Shown here piece after piece: positions 16,901-28,492 of a DNA stretch of 64,000 nt. Within the stretch, counting starts at the first letter, position 1; every line of letters begins with the position of its first letter. The DNA comes from Sulfurirhabdus autotrophica (GTDB lineage Bacteria > Pseudomonadota > Gammaproteobacteria > Burkholderiales > SMCO01), in assembly GCF_004346685.1 (NCBI RefSeq), contig NZ_SMCO01000009.1, positions 1-64,000 on the forward strand, in the 5' to 3' direction. A program made the translations under genes and the position numbers. The notes under the pieces were generated by a model, which ran no database searches, was not told the DNA's origin, and saw nothing but the letters and a program-made list of their open reading frames with translations.

Positions 16901-18955
16901 TTACAACAGCGGCACCATCAACAACGCCACAATATTGATAATTTTAATTAACGGGTTAATGGCCGGGCCCGCTGTATCCTTGTATGGATCACCCACAGTA
17001 TCGCCGGTAACAGCAGCTTTATGGGCTTCGCTTCCTTTACCGCCAAAATGATTATCTTCAATGTATTTTTTGGCATTATCCCACGCACCACCACCGGTGG
17101 TCATGGAAATTGCCACAAAAATACCGGTGATAATGGCACCCATCAATACGCCACCCAATGCCTGAGGCCCTAGGATAAGCCCTACTAGTAGCGGCACCAG
17201 AATCGGCAAGAGTGATGGGATCATCATTTCCTTGATCGCGGCTTTGGTCAGCATGTCCACTGCCTTAGAGTAATCCGGCTTGGCTGTACCTTCCATAATC
17301 CCCGGGATTTCTTTGAACTGACGACGCACTTCCACCACCACAGACCCTGCTGCACGGCCCACTGCTTCCATACCCATGGCACCAAACAAATACGGGACCA
17401 AGCCACCGATAAAGAGGCCGATAATAACCATATGATTGGAAAGATCAAACATGGTGGCAACATGTTTATGAGCTTCAAGCGTATGCGTAAAGTCAGCGAA
17501 CAACACCAGTGCAGCAAGGCCAGCTGAACCGATAGCGTAACCTTTAGTCACAGCCTTGGTGGTGTTGCCTACAGCATCCAGCGGATCAGTCACATTGCGC
17601 ACAGACTCCGGCAAATCAGCCATTTCAGCAATACCACCCGCATTATCTGTTACTGGGCCGTATGCATCCAAGGCGACGATGATACCGGTCATGGACAGCA
17701 TCGCCGTAGCAGCAATGGCGATACCATACAAACCAGCCAAAGCATGTGCCGCCAGAATACTTAAACACACTGCCGCTACAGGTGCCGCTGTGGAACGCAT
17801 GGAAACACCCAAACCGGCAATCACATTGGTACCGTGACCGGTTGTAGATGCTTGCGCAATATGCTTCACTGGCGCGTATTCAGTAGCTGTGTAGTATTCA
17901 GTAATCACTACCATTGCTGCTGTCAAGGCAAGACCAATCAGGGACGCATAAAACAGATTGATCGTCGGCAGGGTATTTCCCTCCAGCATTATGCTGTCGC
18001 CCATAATCCAATTAGTGACAAAATAGAATGACACAGCTGCTAGCGCGGCTGAAACCATTAATCCACGATACAGCGCATTCATGATTTTGCCGCCTTCACG
18101 GGCTTTGACAAAATAAGTACCAATGATGGAAGCAATAATAGACACACCACCCAGCACCAACGGGTAGATCATGGCTTTTTCGCCCATGCCTTTCAACATC
18201 AGTCCGCCGAGCAGCATAGTGGCGATGATAGTTACTGCATAGGTTTCAAACAAATCGGCGGCCATACCTGCACAGTCACCCACGTTATCACCCACGTTAT
18301 CAGCAATAACCGCTGGATTACGAGGATCATCTTCAGGAATGCCGGCTTCAACCTTACCTACCAGATCAGCACCTACGTCTGCACCCTTGGTAAAGATACC
18401 GCCACCCAACCGCGCGAAGATAGAGATTAGCGAGCCACCAAAACCCAACCCAATCAGAGGAGTGAGATTGACTTCCTGACCAGCTGGTGTGATCGAAACA
18501 AGCAATGCATAGTATCCGGCCACACCCAGCAACCCTAGCCCCACTACCAGCATACCGGTAATAGCACCACTTCGGAATGCCACTTGAAGCGCTGCATTCA
18601 AGCCACTGCGTGCTGCTTCTGTGGTGCGCACATTGGCCCGCACTGAAATATTCATGCCAATAAAACCAGCTGCACCTGACAAAATAGCTCCAAGTGCAAA
18701 GCCATTTGCTGTAAGAGCCGAACCGGAAAAATGATCCAATTGCCACCAAATAAGCACATACAAAACTGAACCTACATAACTGATAGTGGTGTACTGTCGT
18801 TTAAGATACGCAGAAGCGCCTTCCTGAATCGCAGTGGCAATTTCTCGCATGCGATCATTCCCAGTAGGCTTGGCAAGCACCCAACCAATAGAAACCACCC
18901 CGTATACAATCGCTAGTGATGCACAGGCTAGCGCCAAGATCAGACCTTGAGACAT
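16901..18955 (-). CDS. hppA: Membrane H+-translocating pyrophosphatase
   Basis: 684 residues with many membrane spans, typical of the family. Catalytic loops are visible: [20 protein letters not shown] with [19 protein letters not shown], then [13 protein letters not shown], and near the C-terminus [20 protein letters not shown]. The [10 protein letters not shown] segment has lysine at the position that distinguishes K+-independent H+-pumping enzymes from K+-dependent ones. It couples PPi hydrolysis to proton export across the inner membrane. AAAGGAGG precedes the ATG. It follows pfp and a small gene on the same strand, in a pyrophosphate-centred cluster. Confidence 0.97.
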   Translation of the reverse strand: MSQGLILALACASLAIVYGVVSIGWVLAKPTGNDRMREIATAIQEGASAYLKRQYTTISYVGSVLYVLIWWQLDHFSGSALTANGFALGAILSGAAGFIGMNISVRANVRTTEAARSGLNAALQVAFRSGAITGMLVVGLGLLGVAGYYALLVSITPAGQEVNLTPLIGLGFGGSLISIFARLGGGIFTKGADVGADLVGKVEAGIPEDDPRNPAVIADNVGDNVGDCAGMAADLFETYAVTIIATMLLGGLMLKGMGEKAMIYPLVLGGVSIIASIIGTYFVKAREGGKIMNALYRGLMVSAALAAVSFYFVTNWIMGDSIMLEGNTLPTINLFYASLIGLALTAAMVVITEYYTATEYAPVKHIAQASTTGHGTNVIAGLGVSMRSTAAPVAAVCLSILAAHALAGLYGIAIAATAMLSMTGIIVALDAYGPVTDNAGGIAEMADLPESVRNVTDPLDAVGNTTKAVTKGYAIGSAGLAALVLFADFTHTLEAHKHVATMFDLSNHMVIIGLFIGGLVPYLFGAMGMEAVGRAAGSVVVEVRRQFKEIPGIMEGTAKPDYSKAVDMLTKAAIKEMMIPSLLPILVPLLVGLILGPQALGGVLMGAIITGIFVAISMTTGGGAWDNAKKYIEDNHFGGKGSEAHKAAVTGDTVGDPYKDTAGPAINPLIKIINIVALLMVPLL

Positions 18956-19070
18956 GAATATCCTCCTTTGTTAGATATCTAATTTGTCAGGCCGATTGAT
19001 AACGGCCTATGCAGCAGCTTCTTTGGTGTTTATTTCTCGTTATTATGTAAAGCGTGATGATTAAAACTGA

Positions 19071-19292
19071 TCAATAGTCTTTTGTTTTTATGGCTAGACC
19101 TCCTTCAAAGCGCGTTCCCGTTTCAAAACCGAAAATCTCGCCTAAATTGAGTTCGCGAATCATTTGATCTACTGCTGCCTGACCATGTTCTTTCTGTACT
19201 TCAGACAGGATTAACTTGGCAGAATTGCCATTGTAAAAGCCACCGAAATCGGCTTGAACTTTGAGTAACTGGCGCGCCCTGTCTAATGTCAT
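19071..19292 (-). CDS. Small conserved protein between pfp and hppA
   Basis: 73 residues from ATG 19292 (AAGG ten bases upstream); a longer frame to 19382 exists but its N-terminus looks unlike protein. The sequence begins MTLDRARQLLKVQADFGGFY and has an amphipathic helix KLILSEVQKEHGQAAVDQMI, then FETGTRFEGGL. There is no signal peptide, metal motif or membrane span. I do not recognise the family; the position between two PPi-using enzymes suggests a related accessory role, which is inference only. Confidence 0.6.
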   Translation of the reverse strand: MTLDRARQLLKVQADFGGFYNGNSAKLILSEVQKEHGQAAVDQMIRELNLGEIFGFETGTRFEGGLAIKTKDY

Positions 19293-19417
19293 GTATTTTG
19301 TGCCTTGCTCCTGGAAAGCGCTTCCAGGTGAATCGGTTAAAACGCAAAAGGTACAGAGAAGCAGCTCATTTTGACTATTCAAACATACTGAATCCCTGCA
19401 CCTTGCACGCTTCCCCT

Positions 19418-20674
19418 TTAAATTTTGAATTCGCCTTTCAGCTTCTTTGGTACCGCTATGTTTTTCAACGTAACGTACTTAGGCAATCCATTTTCATACG
19501 GAGGATAATCTTCGCCCTGAATCAACGGCAACAGATAACGCTTGCATTTGGCTGTAATGCCAAAACCATCTTTGCTGATAAAGTCCTTGGGCATGAATTT
19601 TTCCACATTGGCCACATCTTTCAGATCAGCCACACCAATCTTGTACTTGTATGGCTCATCAGAAATGCGGTCAATGGTTGGCATAACTGAGTTGTAACCT
19701 TTTACAGCCAATTCAACTGCTGCTTTACCCAGCTGGTAAGCCTGTTTTACGTCAGTTTTGGAAGCCACGTGGCGTGCTGCACGCTGCAGATAATCTGCCA
19801 CCGCCCAATGAAATTTATAGCCCAGTGCTTCTTTAACCATGTTAGCCACTACTGGGGCAGCGCCACCCAATTGAGCATGTCCAAAGGCATCACGGGTACC
19901 TTGTTCAGCCAGGAACTTACCATCGGGATAATGACATCCTTCAGAGACAACCACCGTGCAGTAGCCAAATTTCTTGACGTTCTCATCTACTCTGGCCAGA
20001 AATTTCTTCTGATCAAATTCCACTTCCGGAAACAGAATAACGACAGGAATACCATGATCAACCAATAAACCTCCTGCAGCTGCAATCCAGCCTGCATGAC
20101 GGCCCATCACTTCAATGACGAATAACTTGGTTGAGGTTTTTGACATGGATTTCACGTCAAAAGAGGCTTCCAGTGTTGAAACAGCAATATACTTGGCAAC
20201 AGAGCCAAAACCGGGGCAGCAGTCTGTAATAGGCAAATCATTGTCGACCGTCTTAGGCACATGAATCGCCTGTATCGGGTAGCCTAACGTCTCGGACAAC
20301 TGGGAAATTTTGAAACAGGTATCGGCGGAATCGCCACCACCATTGTAGAAAAAGTAACCAATGTTATGCGCCTTGAACACTTCTATCAATCGCGCATATT
20401 CACGCTTATTGGCTTCAAGGCTTTTAAGCTTGTAACGACAGGAACCAAAGGCGCCAGAAGGTGTATGGCGCAATGCTGCAATAGCTTCTGCAGACTCCTT
20501 GCTGGTATCGATCAAATCTTCTGTCAGCGCACCGATGATACCGTTGCGACCGGCATAAACCTTTCCAATTACATCCTTGTGCTTGTTGGCAGTTTCAATC
20601 ACGCCGCAGGCAGAAGCATTGATTACTGCGGTTACGCCGCCCGACTGAGCGTAAAAGGCATTCTTTTTGGCCAT
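19418..20674 (-). CDS. pfp: Pyrophosphate-dependent phosphofructokinase
   Basis: 418 residues from the ATG of MAKKNAFYAQSGGVTAVINA. NGGGDSADT replaces the GGDGT loop of ATP enzymes, and PKTVDNDLP has lysine where ATP-PFKs have glycine. Both changes are the known markers of PPi use. It interconverts fructose 6-phosphate and fructose 1,6-bisphosphate reversibly with PPi, so it can run in glycolysis or gluconeogenesis. An earlier in-frame start at 20731 is less likely. It sits between adk and hppA on the same strand. Confidence 0.93.
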   Translation of the reverse strand: MAKKNAFYAQSGGVTAVINASACGVIETANKHKDVIGKVYAGRNGIIGALTEDLIDTSKESAEAIAALRHTPSGAFGSCRYKLKSLEANKREYARLIEVFKAHNIGYFFYNGGGDSADTCFKISQLSETLGYPIQAIHVPKTVDNDLPITDCCPGFGSVAKYIAVSTLEASFDVKSMSKTSTKLFVIEVMGRHAGWIAAAGGLLVDHGIPVVILFPEVEFDQKKFLARVDENVKKFGYCTVVVSEGCHYPDGKFLAEQGTRDAFGHAQLGGAAPVVANMVKEALGYKFHWAVADYLQRAARHVASKTDVKQAYQLGKAAVELAVKGYNSVMPTIDRISDEPYKYKIGVADLKDVANVEKFMPKDFISKDGFGITAKCKRYLLPLIQGEDYPPYENGLPKYVTLKNIAVPKKLKGEFKI

Positions 20675-20791
20675 GTTAACTCTCTTCTCCATTATCGTTG
20701 GTGCAAATCCTAATCGCTTAGGCACCGACATGGCGCCAACTGCGACATCGTGAATTTGTTATTTTTTTATTGTTATAAAAACTTGAATCGA

Positions 20792-21148
20792 TTATTTCTT
20801 GCTGCTTGATGCGCCTGCTCGTTGCAAAGCGTGATCAGCCTGTACGCGAAGCACCGTGGTAACACATTCCAGCAGATCCCCGAACTCATCATGTCCCGTG
20901 CCAAATTGTTCAAGCACGGAATAATAGAACTGCGTACGAAAACTATTATCGCCCACCTTGCTCAACACAAAGGCTACATCTTCTCCTGTCCAGAACAAAG
21001 CCGGGCATGTGGTCATTTCTCTGTCATCCGGTAACAGGCGTAACTCTACGTCAGCCAATTGCACCTCCACCGGTTTGCCATAACGCTCTTTCAATGCGCT
21101 TTCCACTACCCATTTTTCTGCATCGGTAAAATCAGGCACATTACTCAT
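20792..21148 (-). CDS. Conserved hypothetical protein next to adk
   Basis: 118 residues from the second ATG (MSNVPDFTDAEKW). It is acidic at the start, with AEKWVVESALKERYGKPVEVQLADVELRL and a later VLEQFGTGHDEFGDLLECV segment. No signal peptide or catalytic motif is recognised. It begins 16 bases after the adk stop, so co-transcription with adk is very likely. Confidence 0.65.
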   Translation of the reverse strand: MSNVPDFTDAEKWVVESALKERYGKPVEVQLADVELRLLPDDREMTTCPALFWTGEDVAFVLSKVGDNSFRTQFYYSVLEQFGTGHDEFGDLLECVTTVLRVQADHALQRAGASSSKK

Positions 21149-21164
21149 AATCAAAAACCCTGGT

Positions 21165-21839
<675 letters not shown>

Positions 21840-22105
21840 TTATTAGAATAAAGACGAGTTTGTCTGAATTACGTAAGAATATTTTAAATACCCCATTGTG
21901 GACATTTAATTTTTTTTATCCAACCATAAATAGTTATTTTGGACACGACAATTCAACCAGATATAGCAGCTAAATGAATGAGAGGATTAACGAATTGAAG
22001 CAACTCTTTGGTTAAATTAGATTGCTTTTATTTGATTTTGATCGCAAACCTTGACTGATATAAGCAAAAATCAGCCAAAATACGCTCCAACCGATTTAAA
22101 CAACC

Positions 22106-22870
22106 TCAGACAGAATGCGATTCAAATATTTGACGAACACGCTGCAAATCTTCTTGGGTATCTACGCCTGCGCCTGGAGTATGTTCAGTTGTAGCTACGC
22201 TGATTTTATAGCCATGCCATAATGCACGAAGCTGCTCCAGCGCTTCAAATTCCTCAATACCTGCAGGTTGCAACTGATTGTATACTTTCAGAAAAGAAGC
22301 GCGATATGCGTAAATTCCAATATGACGGAAAGCAGGAATATCCTCAGGAAAGGGGCCTCCACCAAAGGAGTCACGTGCGAAAGGGATCGGAGCACGGCTA
22401 AAATACAATGCGTACCCCATACGGTCTGTGACGACCTTCACTACATTGGGGTTAAACAAGGTTGGCCAATCATGTACCGCATGACTAGCAGTGGAAATTG
22501 AAGCCTGCGAATGATCATGAAGATGCTGCGCCACTTCCTGAATCAAGTTAGGCGGAATAAGCGGCTCATCACCCTGGACGTTAACGACAATTTCATCATC
22601 CTGCCAATTCAGGTGCTGAGCAACTTCAGCCAAACGGTCTGTTCCTGAAGCATGTTCACTGGATGTCATCATCACGTTAAACCCATGGGCCTTAACGGCA
22701 TCAGCGACACCTTGATGGTCAGTTGCCACCCAGACTTCACTTGCACCGGATTTTGCCGCTTGTTCGGCCACGCGAACCACCATGGGTTTCCCTGCGATAT
22801 CCAGCAATGGTTTACCCGGCAAGCGCGTGGAGGCAAAACGGGCGGGAATGACAATTTTGAAGTTAACCAT
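22106..22870 (-). CDS. kdsB: CMP-Kdo synthetase
   Basis: 254 residues from the ATG at [22 protein letters not shown]. The [19 protein letters not shown] nucleotide-binding start, [20 protein letters not shown] and [12 protein letters not shown] are diagnostic of KdsB. It activates Kdo with CTP for attachment to lipid A in lipopolysaccharide core synthesis. It is the last gene of the exbB-exbD-lpxK-type envelope operon, with the Trm112-like gene immediately upstream. Confidence 0.96.
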   Translation of the reverse strand: MVNFKIVIPARFASTRLPGKPLLDIAGKPMVVRVAEQAAKSGASEVWVATDHQGVADAVKAHGFNVMMTSSEHASGTDRLAEVAQHLNWQDDEIVVNVQGDEPLIPPNLIQEVAQHLHDHSQASISTASHAVHDWPTLFNPNVVKVVTDRMGYALYFSRAPIPFARDSFGGGPFPEDIPAFRHIGIYAYRASFLKVYNQLQPAGIEEFEALEQLRALWHGYKISVATTEHTPGAGVDTQEDLQRVRQIFESHSV

Positions 22871-22945
22871 GGATGTAGACACAGAAATGTAGAATTAATA
22901 ACAGTGCTTATTTGCAAGCACGTGGAAGCTACCCGGCAAAAAGGT

Positions 22946-23125
22946 TTAAATCTCTTCTTCCGGAGGAATTTTACGCGCTTCTTCTGCCAGCATGACCGGA
23001 ATATCGTCCTTGACTTGAAATGCGAGGCGATCAGCTTTGCAGATGAGTTCCTGTTCAATTTTTTTAAAAACAAGCGGGCCTTTGCAAAGCGGGCAAACCA
23101 GAATTTCAAGCAACTTTGGATCCAT
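22946..23125 (-). CDS. Trm112-like zinc-ribbon protein (YcaR type)
   Basis: 59 residues: [20 protein letters not shown], then [20 protein letters not shown] and a Glu-rich tail. The CPLC pair, a further Cys before KADRLAF and the IPVML segment are the Trm112/YcaR hallmark; the canonical fourth Cys is absent, as in many bacterial members. These proteins are small partners or activators of other enzymes. It is one base from the lpxK stop codon and 75 bases before kdsB, the conserved order in proteobacterial LPS operons. Confidence 0.9.
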   Translation of the reverse strand: MDPKLLEILVCPLCKGPLVFKKIEQELICKADRLAFQVKDDIPVMLAEEARKIPPEEEI

Positions 23126-23126
23126 A

Positions 23127-24134
23127 TTATTTCCTTAACTTCTCGATTATTTTAACACCCAAGGCGGGATCAATAATTGCATCCACAGCCAGAACCCATG
23201 CGTTTTCCAACCCCAGCCCGGCACATTTTACCGCATCTTTTTCTGTCATCAGAATGGCATCACTATTCTGAAAACACAAATCATCCTTCTCATAAACATA
23301 ATGATCCGGAAAAGAGTGTGCTTCAAAAAGCAGTCCTAATTGCCTTAAATGGGTAAAAAACCGTTCAGGGTAGCCAATTCCAGCAACGGCATGCAACTGT
23401 TTACCCTGCAAGGATTTCACGTCTATTTGCTCGGCAGGATGAGATAAATTATAAAGCACCTGTCCCTGAAGTTGCATACTGAATTCTTGCCCATTCGTGG
23501 CAATCTGGCCTGTTGCAGTTTCACTTTGATTCACTACCACTGCATCGACTGTATTCAAGCGACTGACACTTTCGCGTAAAGGGCCAGAAGGCAGCAACAT
23601 ACGATTGCCAAAGAGTCGCGCGCCATCCACGACAGCCAGTTCAACATCTCGCACAAGTCGATAGTGTTGCAACCCGTCATCACTCACCAACACATTACAG
23701 TCAGGATGAGATTCGAGTAAAGCCTGCGCTGCCGCCACACGATCTCTGCCCACCCATACAGGGCAGCCACTGCGTCTGGCTAGTAAAACCGGCTCATCTC
23801 CAAGCTCAACGGGGTTACCTTGAGGCATCACCGCCAGCGGCCGGGTTACATGCCCGCCGTAACCTCGGCTAATAATGCCAGGCTGCCATCCCTGCTGCTG
23901 CAAGTATTTTACTAACCACAACACGCAAGGTGTTTTACCTGTTCCGCCCACGCTGATGTTCCCTACTACAATCACAGGAACAGGCACCCGATAGCTACGT
24001 AATAACTTTACTCGGTACATCACACGCCGAAGTCCCGACAAAAGCCAGAAAACAAGACTGAACGGCATGAGCAGCAGCTGCCAAAACGACCATTTATACC
24101 ACTGCTTTTGTATCCAGTTTTCCACAATCACCAT
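23127..24134 (-). CDS. lpxK: Tetraacyldisaccharide 4'-kinase
   Basis: 335 residues. A hydrophobic N-terminal anchor ([19 protein letters not shown]) precedes the P-loop [12 protein letters not shown] (about 58-69), then ISRGYGG and [11 protein letters not shown]. It phosphorylates the 4' position of the lipid A precursor at the inner membrane. Its start overlaps the end of the preceding glycosyltransferase-like gene by seven bases, and it is followed by the Trm112-like gene and kdsB, so all belong to one operon. Confidence 0.96.
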   Translation of the reverse strand: MVIVENWIQKQWYKWSFWQLLLMPFSLVFWLLSGLRRVMYRVKLLRSYRVPVPVIVVGNISVGGTGKTPCVLWLVKYLQQQGWQPGIISRGYGGHVTRPLAVMPQGNPVELGDEPVLLARRSGCPVWVGRDRVAAAQALLESHPDCNVLVSDDGLQHYRLVRDVELAVVDGARLFGNRMLLPSGPLRESVSRLNTVDAVVVNQSETATGQIATNGQEFSMQLQGQVLYNLSHPAEQIDVKSLQGKQLHAVAGIGYPERFFTHLRQLGLLFEAHSFPDHYVYEKDDLCFQNSDAILMTEKDAVKCAGLGLENAWVLAVDAIIDPALGVKIIEKLRK

Positions 24135-25276
24135 TCAAAAATGCGCTGTAACAACGCCTCATTAACTTCTGCAGCGAGCCGACGCTCCTGCCAAAACCAT
24201 TTTCGGGCAAGATCGCTTCGCCCCCGCGCCAGAATTGGGTTTTCACAATACTCCTTCCAGCGATGCAAAATAGCTCCTGTTTCAGCAATCATCGAAACAG
24301 ATTGCGCCATGTCAGACTTGGGAAGAAAAGTATTATCCTCGCAACTCACAGCGCACCCTCCTGCCATCGCCTGCCACAATACGGACAAAGCCATTCCCTG
24401 CAAATGAACAGCGCTTACAGCCGCTGAAATGGCTGGCAACCATTTCTGTTCATCAACCATCACCATTGTACCGCTGCCAATTTTTGTACGCTGCCAATGG
24501 CTTATTTTCAATCTTTGAGACGATTCAGTATTTTGCTCTGCTTGTGCAGCAATACCACTCACAAACAATATGGCATCAGGAAACTGCGCACGAAACCTGC
24601 CGAAAAATGCTGTAACAAATTCAATGTCATCACTATGCAGCCACCATAGGTGGCGATCTGCGCCATCATTGACCAGTGAAACAAAATTAGGATCAACCTG
24701 CGCCTCAGTTATCAAGGCTTGAAAATCAACAATAGGTGCTTGCGGCTGTGTTTTCCAGGAGTTTGACTGATATTCGCTTGCCGGAAATATCTGCTCAAAT
24801 GAAACTGGCTCAGCGGGTGCTTCTGCAGCCACCACCAGTTTGTGGGTGCATGATTCTAAAGCCTGCATTAAATTTTTTCTGGGAGTGATACCAGCAAAAA
24901 TCACACCAAAGGGAGAAAACCGTCCTAAAATGCGTTTAACCGCAAAAGGATGATCACAAGGTCCATATCCGTGGCCTGTTTTTTTCAGGTTTTCAAGGTT
25001 CGTGAGCAACTCAGGGAATTCGGCTTCAAAAGTTAAAACCAACCGAACATCCAGTCGTTTTTCCCTGATAGCACGCAGCAGTTCAACGCCCAACCTGACA
25101 CTTTCCCTGCTTTTCCCAGTCAACACCCAGATTACTTTGCCTGTGGTCGGTGGCAACCGCACCCCACCCCAACGTGCATTTGCGCTGGATGCATTTCCGT
25201 GCAACCGTTCGCGCAACCCGTGATACCAAAGCGACGGAAGAAATGAACCGTAGGGATCAAAAATAGAGTAGGCCAT
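24128..25276 (-). CDS. Putative Kdo-transferase-like (GT30/WaaA-like) glycosyltransferase
   Basis: 382 residues, divergent. The N-terminal half has VIWVLTGKSRESVRLGVELL and LDVRLVLTFEAEFPELL where WaaA has its acceptor Rossmann domain; the C-terminal half has GTMVMVDEQKWLPAISAAVS and a GMALSVLWQAMAGGCAV nucleotide-sugar segment. The position between exbD and lpxK supports a role in transferring Kdo or another sugar to lipid A. Because key WaaA motifs are altered, a different sugar specificity or a DUF1022-type family is possible. Confidence 0.5.
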   Translation of the reverse strand: MAYSIFDPYGSFLPSLWYHGLRERLHGNASSANARWGGVRLPPTTGKVIWVLTGKSRESVRLGVELLRAIREKRLDVRLVLTFEAEFPELLTNLENLKKTGHGYGPCDHPFAVKRILGRFSPFGVIFAGITPRKNLMQALESCTHKLVVAAEAPAEPVSFEQIFPASEYQSNSWKTQPQAPIVDFQALITEAQVDPNFVSLVNDGADRHLWWLHSDDIEFVTAFFGRFRAQFPDAILFVSGIAAQAEQNTESSQRLKISHWQRTKIGSGTMVMVDEQKWLPAISAAVSAVHLQGMALSVLWQAMAGGCAVSCEDNTFLPKSDMAQSVSMIAETGAILHRWKEYCENPILARGRSDLARKWFWQERRLAAEVNEALLQRIFEW

Positions 25277-25340
25277 TCATTACCAGAATTTGAAATGAGC
25301 AGGTTGCATTAACGCAAAACTGCTCACGCATAAGAAGACC

Positions 25341-25763
25341 TTACTTCGTAGGACCTGCCTGTGTGGCAAAAGTAACACGACTAAACCCCGCAAGGCGCGA
25401 AGCTTCCATGATATTAATGACGGATTGGTGCGGCGTGTTGGCATCTGCATTAATCACCACTGTCGGCTCGACTTGATCGCCTGCAGCACGGCGAAGCTCA
25501 ACGCTGAAAGCCTCTACGCCACTGAATACAACAGGTGTGCTATTCACCACAAAATGACTGGAAGCATCAACAGATACATTGATCACAGAGGGTTTTTCCA
25601 CTGATTTGTCTGCCTGCGCCTGTGGCAAATTAATCTGCAACTCTGACATTTTGGTATAGCTGGTAGTAATCATCAAAAAAATCAGAATTACCAATAACAC
25701 GTCTATCAGAGCAATCAGATTAATCTCTGGCTCTTCTCTTTGCTTCCCACGCTGAAAATTCAT
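25341..25763 (-). CDS. exbD: ExbD/TolR-family proton-channel protein
   Basis: 140 residues: short cytoplasmic start, one membrane span with a conserved aspartate (NLIALIDVLLVILIFLMITT), and a periplasmic C-terminal domain ending in SRLAGFSRVTFATQ. With ExbB it forms an inner-membrane proton-driven motor. The gene follows exbB by nine bases. In this LPS context the pair may energise an envelope process rather than TonB transport; no tonB is present. Confidence 0.93.
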   Translation of the reverse strand: MNFQRGKQREEPEINLIALIDVLLVILIFLMITTSYTKMSELQINLPQAQADKSVEKPSVINVSVDASSHFVVNSTPVVFSGVEAFSVELRRAAGDQVEPTVVINADANTPHQSVINIMEASRLAGFSRVTFATQAGPTK

Positions 25764-25772
25764 CGCCTGACC

Positions 25773-26378
25773 CTATTTACGCTCGCCATGAATAATTTCC
25801 ACCAGCTTGATCGCTTGCTGTTCCATATCCACAATGACACTCTCAATTTGTGAGCGGAAATACCGATAGAAAATCATGCTCGGGATAGCAACCATGAGAC
25901 CAAAAGCAGTATTGTAAAGCGCTACAGAAATACCATGCGCTAAAATTGCTGGCGAACTGCCAGTGGGTGTTTGCGAGCCAAAAATCTCGATCATCCCTAC
26001 AACCGTACCAAACAAACCCAGCAATGGGCTTATTGATGCAATTGTACCCAGTGTGGTTAAGAAGCGCTCTAATTCATGGGCAGCAGCGCGACCAGATTCC
26101 TCAATGGATTCCTTCATGACTTCACGTGAACTTTTCACGTTTCTAAGTCCAGCCGCAAAAATACGTCCCAATAACGGCCCTTTTGCCAACTGGTTCAGCA
26201 TTTCAACCGACACATTTTTTTGCTTGTATTCCTGTATCACAGCATTGAGCAAAGTAGCCGGGGCAACTTGACTCGGACGCATCCATAAGAAACGAAACAC
26301 AATGATCGTTAACGAGATTAGCGATGCAAAAATAATTGGCCAGATTGGCCAACCAGCAGCTTGAATAATTTCCTTCAC
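25773..26378 (-). CDS. exbB: ExbB/TolQ/MotA-family proton-channel protein
   Basis: About 201 residues with three membrane spans: an N-terminal one (AGWPIWPIIFASLISLTIIVF) and two in the conserved C-terminal part (TLGTIASISPLLGLFGTVVGMIEIF and HGISVALYNTAFGLMVAIPSM). The start is set at GTG 26378: the AGGAGG box (26385-26390) touches the in-frame ATG at 26384 with no spacing but lies six bases before the GTG. It is the first gene of the envelope operon. Confidence 0.92.
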   Translation of the reverse strand: MKEIIQAAGWPIWPIIFASLISLTIIVFRFLWMRPSQVAPATLLNAVIQEYKQKNVSVEMLNQLAKGPLLGRIFAAGLRNVKSSREVMKESIEESGRAAAHELERFLTTLGTIASISPLLGLFGTVVGMIEIFGSQTPTGSSPAILAHGISVALYNTAFGLMVAIPSMIFYRYFRSQIESVIVDMEQQAIKLVEIIHGERK

Positions 26379-26532
26379 GCACATCCTCCTGAAGACGCAG
26401 CCACGCTTGATAAAATTTCCTAACTTTAGCTTGATGCGCTAAATTCAGCAAGTCCGGATAACAACTCTCGTAATATTACTGCAAAGTGCATGAATACTAC
26501 AGTTCAAAATTTCCACTTCCGGCCTCAGGACG

Positions 26533-26565
26533 AAAAAAAGCCCCAGGAGGATGAACACCTGGGGC
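26533..26565 (-). terminator. Strong terminator upstream of exbB
   Basis: GCCCCAGG (26540-26547) pairs perfectly with CCTGGGGC (26558-26565) around a ten-base loop. On the minus strand it is followed by seven T. The nearest upstream gene on this side, xseA, runs the other way, so it ends an unannotated transcript. Confidence 0.9.
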
Positions 26566-26762
26566 AAAGCGGAACTTAACCGAACATACTCAACACAGAA
26601 ACAACACAGGGCAATGAATAATGATTTACACTAAACAAAACACCTGACACTACAAAAAAATCGCTACTTAAACCGTCCGACCAAACAGCAAACTAGCCAG
26701 CCAAACAGTTCAATACGCTGCATCTAAAATGCTTCTTAACCAGAACATGCTGAAGCAATAAA
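26533..26762 (-). ncRNA. Candidate ~230-nt RNA or attenuated leader of the exbB operon
   Basis: Bounded by a sigma-70-type promoter (26769-26798) and a strong terminator on the same strand, with no gene between. The RNA would end 155 bases before exbB. A 19-codon frame with ATG at 26723 (MQRIELFGWLVCCLVGRFK, stop 26664-26666) is the only notable peptide; it has no clear Shine-Dalgarno. No known RNA family is recognised. Either an independent small RNA or a leader with premature termination would fit. Confidence 0.5.
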
Positions 26763-26768
26763 GACATC

Positions 26769-26798
26769 ATCATATGTCAAGGATATTCATTATGTCAA
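26769..26798 (-). promoter_or_regulatory. Sigma-70-type promoter of the candidate RNA
   Basis: Reading the minus strand: TTGACA (26798-26793), an 18-base spacer, then TATGAT (26774-26769). The -35 box is perfect and the -10 has one mismatch. The expected start is near 26762. Confidence 0.6.
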
Positions 26799-27134
26799 TA
26801 AAATATATCATCAGCATATATTTAGACCCACTGCCGGGTCAATTTTGTCACATTAGTACAAAACTACCTTTTGCCAGTTGGGATGAAAAAGTACTTTCAG
26901 CACAGCGCGTTCAATAGCTTCTCCACACAATCTGTGGATAACTCTGTGAATAAATCATCAATTCATATGCTAAGTTAATGTCAGAATGGACATTTTTATA
27001 CTTTGTTCATATCTTAATCACATATTTATTCATTAAATAACAATTGGTTATATTTCATTACAAATATTTCACCAAAAAAACACCAATTTTTCTAATATTT
27101 ATTCATCAGTTGATATTAATGATAGAATTTCGCA

Positions 27135-28478
27135 ATGCATTCAACGCCTAATTTAGCCCTTGAAAATGAAGTAATTACGGTAAGTGAGCTTAACCGTAGC
27201 GCCAGACAGGCTTTAGAAAGAGCAATCCCCCTAATCTGGGTGGCAGGCGAAATCTCAAATTTGACTCGGGCCGCTTCAGGCCACTGGTACTTTTCTCTGA
27301 AGGATGACAAAGCACAAGTAAAGTGCGTCATGTTCCGGCACAAGAATCAGTATATGGACTGGGCGCCAGAAAACGGCATGCAGGTAGAAATTCGCTCATT
27401 GGTCACGCTGTATGAGCCTCGCGGCGATTTTCAGCTGAATGCGGAAGCGATGCGCCGATCCGGGCTAGGTGCACTGTTCGAAGCATTTGAAAAGCTTAAG
27501 TCGCGCTTATCGCAAGAAGGATTGTTTGATGCGGAGCATAAAAAACCGTTACCAGCCATCCCCGGTCAGATTGGCGTTATCACTTCTAAAGATGCAGCAG
27601 CGCTGCGTGACGTGCTCACTACTCTTCGAAGAAGAATGCCAGGAATACCCGTTGTTATCTATCACACACCAGTACAGGGGGAAGGCGCTGCACAACGTAT
27701 TGCAGATGCTATTCATATCGCAGCGCAACGCAATGAATGTGACGTACTGATTCTGTGCCGCGGTGGTGGCAGCATTGAGGACTTATGGCAATTTAATCAG
27801 GAAGTTGTGGCAAGAGCAATCTTTGAGTCGGCTATCCCTATCGTTTGTGGGGTCGGACATGAAACCGATATAACGATCGCAGATTTTGTTGCAGATGAGC
27901 GCGCACCTACCCCAACTGCTGCTGCTGAATTAGTTGCCCCAAACCGGCTGGAACTACTTCAAAAACTGGAAACAACCAACATGCGCCTTTATCGCATGAT
28001 GGGACGAGTGCTGGAAGTACGCATGCAGCATCTTGATCATATTTCACGCCGACTTGTTACTCCAAGCGAACGGTTGAATAACCGGCAGACGCAATTACAG
28101 CATCTGCAACAATATCTGCAAAATGCATTTAACCGCCAGTTAAACAATACATCATGGGAATTAAAACAGATTGAACAACGATTGCTGACGAAACGCCCTG
28201 ATATTGAGAGTAAATTGACGTTTCAAAAAAACCTTACTCATCGTTTGCAGCAAACCATGACACAACAACTGGAAAGCACAAACCACACCTTGCAGCGACT
28301 TACGGCCAATTTACTGCACCTTAATCCGCAATCCGTCCTGGACAGGGGCTACAGTATCACTCAAACAGCATCAGGGAATATCGTTCGAAGCAGTACTGAA
28401 GTAAATTTGGGAGACATACTCAAAATCACACTGGCAAAAGGTTCATTAACAAGTGAAGTAACAGAAAAAAATTCTTAG
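27135..28478 (+). CDS. xseA: Exodeoxyribonuclease VII large subunit
   Basis: 447 residues. The N-terminal OB-fold domain has [23 protein letters not shown]; the catalytic domain has [29 protein letters not shown] and [27 protein letters not shown]; a long coiled coil follows. It degrades single-stranded DNA together with XseB, which is not in the window. It ends at a 14-base-pair terminator hairpin. Confidence 0.97.
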   Translation: MHSTPNLALENEVITVSELNRSARQALERAIPLIWVAGEISNLTRAASGHWYFSLKDDKAQVKCVMFRHKNQYMDWAPENGMQVEIRSLVTLYEPRGDFQLNAEAMRRSGLGALFEAFEKLKSRLSQEGLFDAEHKKPLPAIPGQIGVITSKDAAALRDVLTTLRRRMPGIPVVIYHTPVQGEGAAQRIADAIHIAAQRNECDVLILCRGGGSIEDLWQFNQEVVARAIFESAIPIVCGVGHETDITIADFVADERAPTPTAAAELVAPNRLELLQKLETTNMRLYRMMGRVLEVRMQHLDHISRRLVTPSERLNNRQTQLQHLQQYLQNAFNRQLNNTSWELKQIEQRLLTKRPDIESKLTFQKNLTHRLQQTMTQQLESTNHTLQRLTANLLHLNPQSVLDRGYSITQTASGNIVRSSTEVNLGDILKITLAKGSLTSEVTEKNS

Positions 28479-28492
28479 CTGACTTATCCTGC

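Noticed and set aside
22672-23109. 145-residue minus-strand frame across kdsB and the Trm112-like gene
   Set aside because: It overlaps both well-supported genes in another frame and has no domain; the 59-residue Trm112-like gene explains the region.
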